Assembly: GCF_047663525.1 (NCBI RefSeq)
Contig: NC_092606.1
Location: 3,780,501 to 3,844,500 of the forward strand
From: Anas platyrhynchos
Taxonomy: Eukaryota > Chordata > Aves > Anseriformes > Anatidae
Length of the DNA: 64,000 nucleotides
Direction of reading: 5' to 3'
The notes under the pieces were generated by a model, which was not told the DNA's origin, searched no databases, and worked only from the letters and a program-made list of their open reading frames with translations. Below, piece by piece: positions 62,301-64,000 of the stretch. The first letter of the stretch is position 1. Each line of letters starts with the position of its first letter. The position numbers and the translations under genes are program-made.

Positions 62301-63122
62301 GCCCCCTGGCACACCCCACACCCACCTTTGGCTGTGAACTGCGGCGTCTCCGTGCTGAGGTCCCAGAAGCGGACCGTGGTGTCTCCAGAGCCACTCGCCA
62401 GGTACCTGCGACAGGAGAAAGAGCCAGGCTCAGCACGGTGACCCTGCCTTGCCCCGAGCCCCCCGCCTGCACCCAGCCCCTCGTACTTTCCCGTGGGGCT
62501 GAAGGCGACGGAGATGACAGCCTCAGTGTGCCCCTCCAGGGAGCTGGTGCAGCGGGTCACTGCCCGCACCCTGAACACCGCCTGCGGCTGGTAGACGATG
62601 TCCAGCACCTTCTCTGTCTCCACCGCCTGCCCCGCCAAGGTCTTCTCCAGCGACACCACGATCTCGGCATCGCGGAAGAAGAAGGCCAAGGGCACCGGTT
62701 CGTCCTGCAAGAGAAGGGGCAGGAGCGATAGCGCGGGGCAGCCCAGGTGCCGGGACGCCCGGTGCCCCCCGGCCTCACCTCCTGCAGCAGCGCGTTGCAC
62801 ACCAGCTGCAGCTCTCCCGGCGTGATGCGGAGCGGGACATCGAAGGGGGACCCCAGGGGCTCCCCGGATTCATCGCGGAACTGGATCAGGAGCCGCTCCA
62901 CGTCCTCGGGAGGCGCCGCGCCCTGCGGGACAGCGGGCTCAGCACCGGGACCCCGGCAGCACAGCCCGGGGGCACGGCGGGGCCCAGACGCCCCACGCCG
63001 GGCCGGTAGCGGCCCCCCTTAGCGAGCACCCCTCCGAGGGACGGGGCCCTACGGGGGACCCCCACAGCAGCCAGGGGGTCCCGGAGCGCCCCGTCCCCCC
63101 CCGGTGCCCCCCTCACCGCCAT
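56377..63122 (-). CDS. NLE1: NLE1, notchless homolog, WD40 ribosome-assembly factor
   Basis: WD-repeat protein needed for 60S ribosome maturation in the nucleolus (Rsa4 in yeast), where its N-terminal NLE/UBL domain is acted on by the Midasin AAA ATPase; also named as a Notch-pathway modulator. Thirteen coding exons, all GT-AG: 63122-63117, 62922-62779, 62704-62487, 62405-62326, 62066-61990, 60625-60528, 59364-59172, 59025-58890, 58530-58484, 58333-58131, 57193-57034, 56944-56874, 56389-56377. They give 481 aa (human 485). The NLE domain covers about 11-85 ([19 protein letters not shown]). Eight WD blades follow, closing VRFWD, IFLWD, VRIWD, IKVWR, LFLWK, IKLWD, LKVWD and LRIWRR. The first coding exon holds just Met-Ala and the last just the final four residues and stop TAG. 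Exon 8 has a nearer GTGAGC donor at 58902, but only the GTAAGT donor at 58889 keeps frame into exon 9 ([13 protein letters not shown]). No damage is visible. Confidence 0.97.
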
Positions 63123-63310
63123 GTGCGCGCTGCTGCCCGCGTGCGCCGGAAGCGGCCGCGCCGCCGGGGCGGGACCGGGGGGAGCCGGGCGCGGCGCTGC
63201 TGCCCCCCGGCGGCCGGCGGGGGCTCGGGGAAACGCAGGTTCGAGACCCCCCTGAGCACGGACTCGGTCCCCGCCGGTCATGGCTTTCCCGGTAGTGGCC
63301 ACCGAGATGC
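62930..63310 (-). promoter_or_regulatory. NLE1: CpG-rich promoter and 5' region of NLE1
   Basis: Very GC-rich DNA around the tiny first coding exon, with many CpG (GCGGCCGCGCCGCCGGGGCG near 63150). The start context CGCACATGGCG is good. In human, UNC45B lies divergently on this side of NLE1; no exon of it was recognised within the remaining few hundred bases. Confidence 0.55.
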
Positions 63311-64000
63311 TTTTTTAATACCTTTCTCACACGTAACGCTGTAAAAGCGTAAGGAGGCTCCTAGATTGTTACATTGTCGTGTACAAAAATAAAGTAATTC
63401 TGCAGCCTGTGCCTTGCCCGTGTTAGTAGGAGGGCTGGGCTGCAGAGTGGAGTGTTTTATCCGCCATAAAAAAACACTGGCTCCATGGGCTCCGCACCAA
63501 GGACAGAGACTCAACCCTGCTATGCAAAACACAGCAAGAAATACAGCATCTCCTGTCCCACCCAGCACAAACCAGTGACAAGCATGGCAAGCATCAGGTG
63601 TCCGTAGCCTCCAGCACTCTATCAAAATTCAATACTGCCTACACACAGAAGAGGGAAACCAAACCAACCACAGAATACTGTCTTACCAGTTCGCCACCAT
63701 TCAAACAAAACAGCTTAGAGAAATTACCCAAAGCAAGAGCTCAGCCAGTCAGTGACAGCTCCCAAGGCCATGTCTGTGCACCCTGGAGGAGCAGGCTGGT
63801 CCCATGAGTGAGATGGGACCTTGCCAGCCATTTCTCCCTGCTTTTTGTTCCAAAAGTATTTCTGATCAAGCCCTAGAATTTATTGAAATGATTCTTAGTA
63901 TACTACGTCATCCCATTACAAGATTAATTAGCGTTTGCAAATGTACCAAGGACAAACATTTCAGGTGTTTTTTGTTTTTTTTATGAACCCATAAGACCCA
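63311..64000. other. Unassigned right end of the window
   Basis: No exon recognised on either strand. A plus-strand AATAAA at 63388-63393 could be a poly(A) signal or chance. The GGTTCGAGACC at about 63238-63248 resembles a tRNA B box, but no A box or cloverleaf could be built. Confidence 0.4.

Noticed and set aside
61187-62731. Open frames of 178 and 313 codons in the NLE1 5' half
   Set aside because: They cross NLE1 introns and exons in the wrong frame or strand; the WD40 reading explains the conserved codons.
63200-63260. Possible tRNA (GGTTCGAGACC B-box-like word)
   Set aside because: No A box, no acceptor-stem pairing and the sequence lies in a GC-rich promoter flank.

Overview
The window reads as bird (avian) nuclear genomic DNA. 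The evidence is short exons in long AT-rich introns, CpG-rich promoters, and two CR1-type LINE fragments, one with the (ATTCTGTG)n-like 3' tail typical of avian CR1. No prokaryotic genes, CRISPR array, rRNA or convincing tRNA was seen.

Four protein-coding genes were reconstructed by joining exons across GT-AG splice sites with consistent reading phase. All four are on the minus strand, so transcription runs from high to low coordinates. From right to left they are: NLE1 (56377-63122, 13 coding exons, 481 aa), a WD40 ribosome-assembly factor; ULK2 (11757-49091, 27 coding exons plus one probable cassette exon, 1045 or 1076 aa), an autophagy-initiating Ser/Thr kinase; a complete ALDH3-family aldehyde dehydrogenase (2879-6732, 9 exons, 472 aa), closest to ALDH3A2; and the first 1.6 exons of a second tandem ALDH3 copy (1-562) that runs off the left edge.

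Region by region: 1-562 is the 5' end of ALDH3 copy 1 and 560-1035 its GC-box promoter. 1036-2440 is intergenic. 2440-2884 is a dispersed repeat forming the 3' end of ALDH3 copy 2. 2879-6732 is copy 2 and 6733-7178 its promoter. 7180-9250 is intergenic or distal ULK2 3' UTR. 9255-11756 is the likely ULK2 3' UTR. 11757-49091 is ULK2 and 48.7-50.1 kb its CpG island. 50.2-55.96 kb is intergenic with nothing recognised. 55965-63122 is NLE1, 63.1-63.3 kb its CpG-rich promoter, and the rest is unassigned.

The genes do not form a pathway. Their proximity is a matter of chromosomal linkage: ALDH3 next to ULK2 matches mammalian linkage, whereas NLE1 next to ULK2 does not. The most interesting points are: (i) ALDH3 copy 2 appears to lack the membrane tail anchor of fatty aldehyde dehydrogenase, with its stop codon lying at the edge of a dispersed repeat that recurs in a ULK2 intron; (ii) a near-identical block over exon 1 of the two ALDH3 copies suggests recent gene conversion; (iii) ULK2 carries a 93-nt frame-preserving extra exon; (iv) a 3-codon upstream ORF sits just before the ULK2 start. 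No undescribed defence-like or mobile system was found. All exon calls come from reading the sequence by eye and comparison with remembered human family members; no alignment or search was run.
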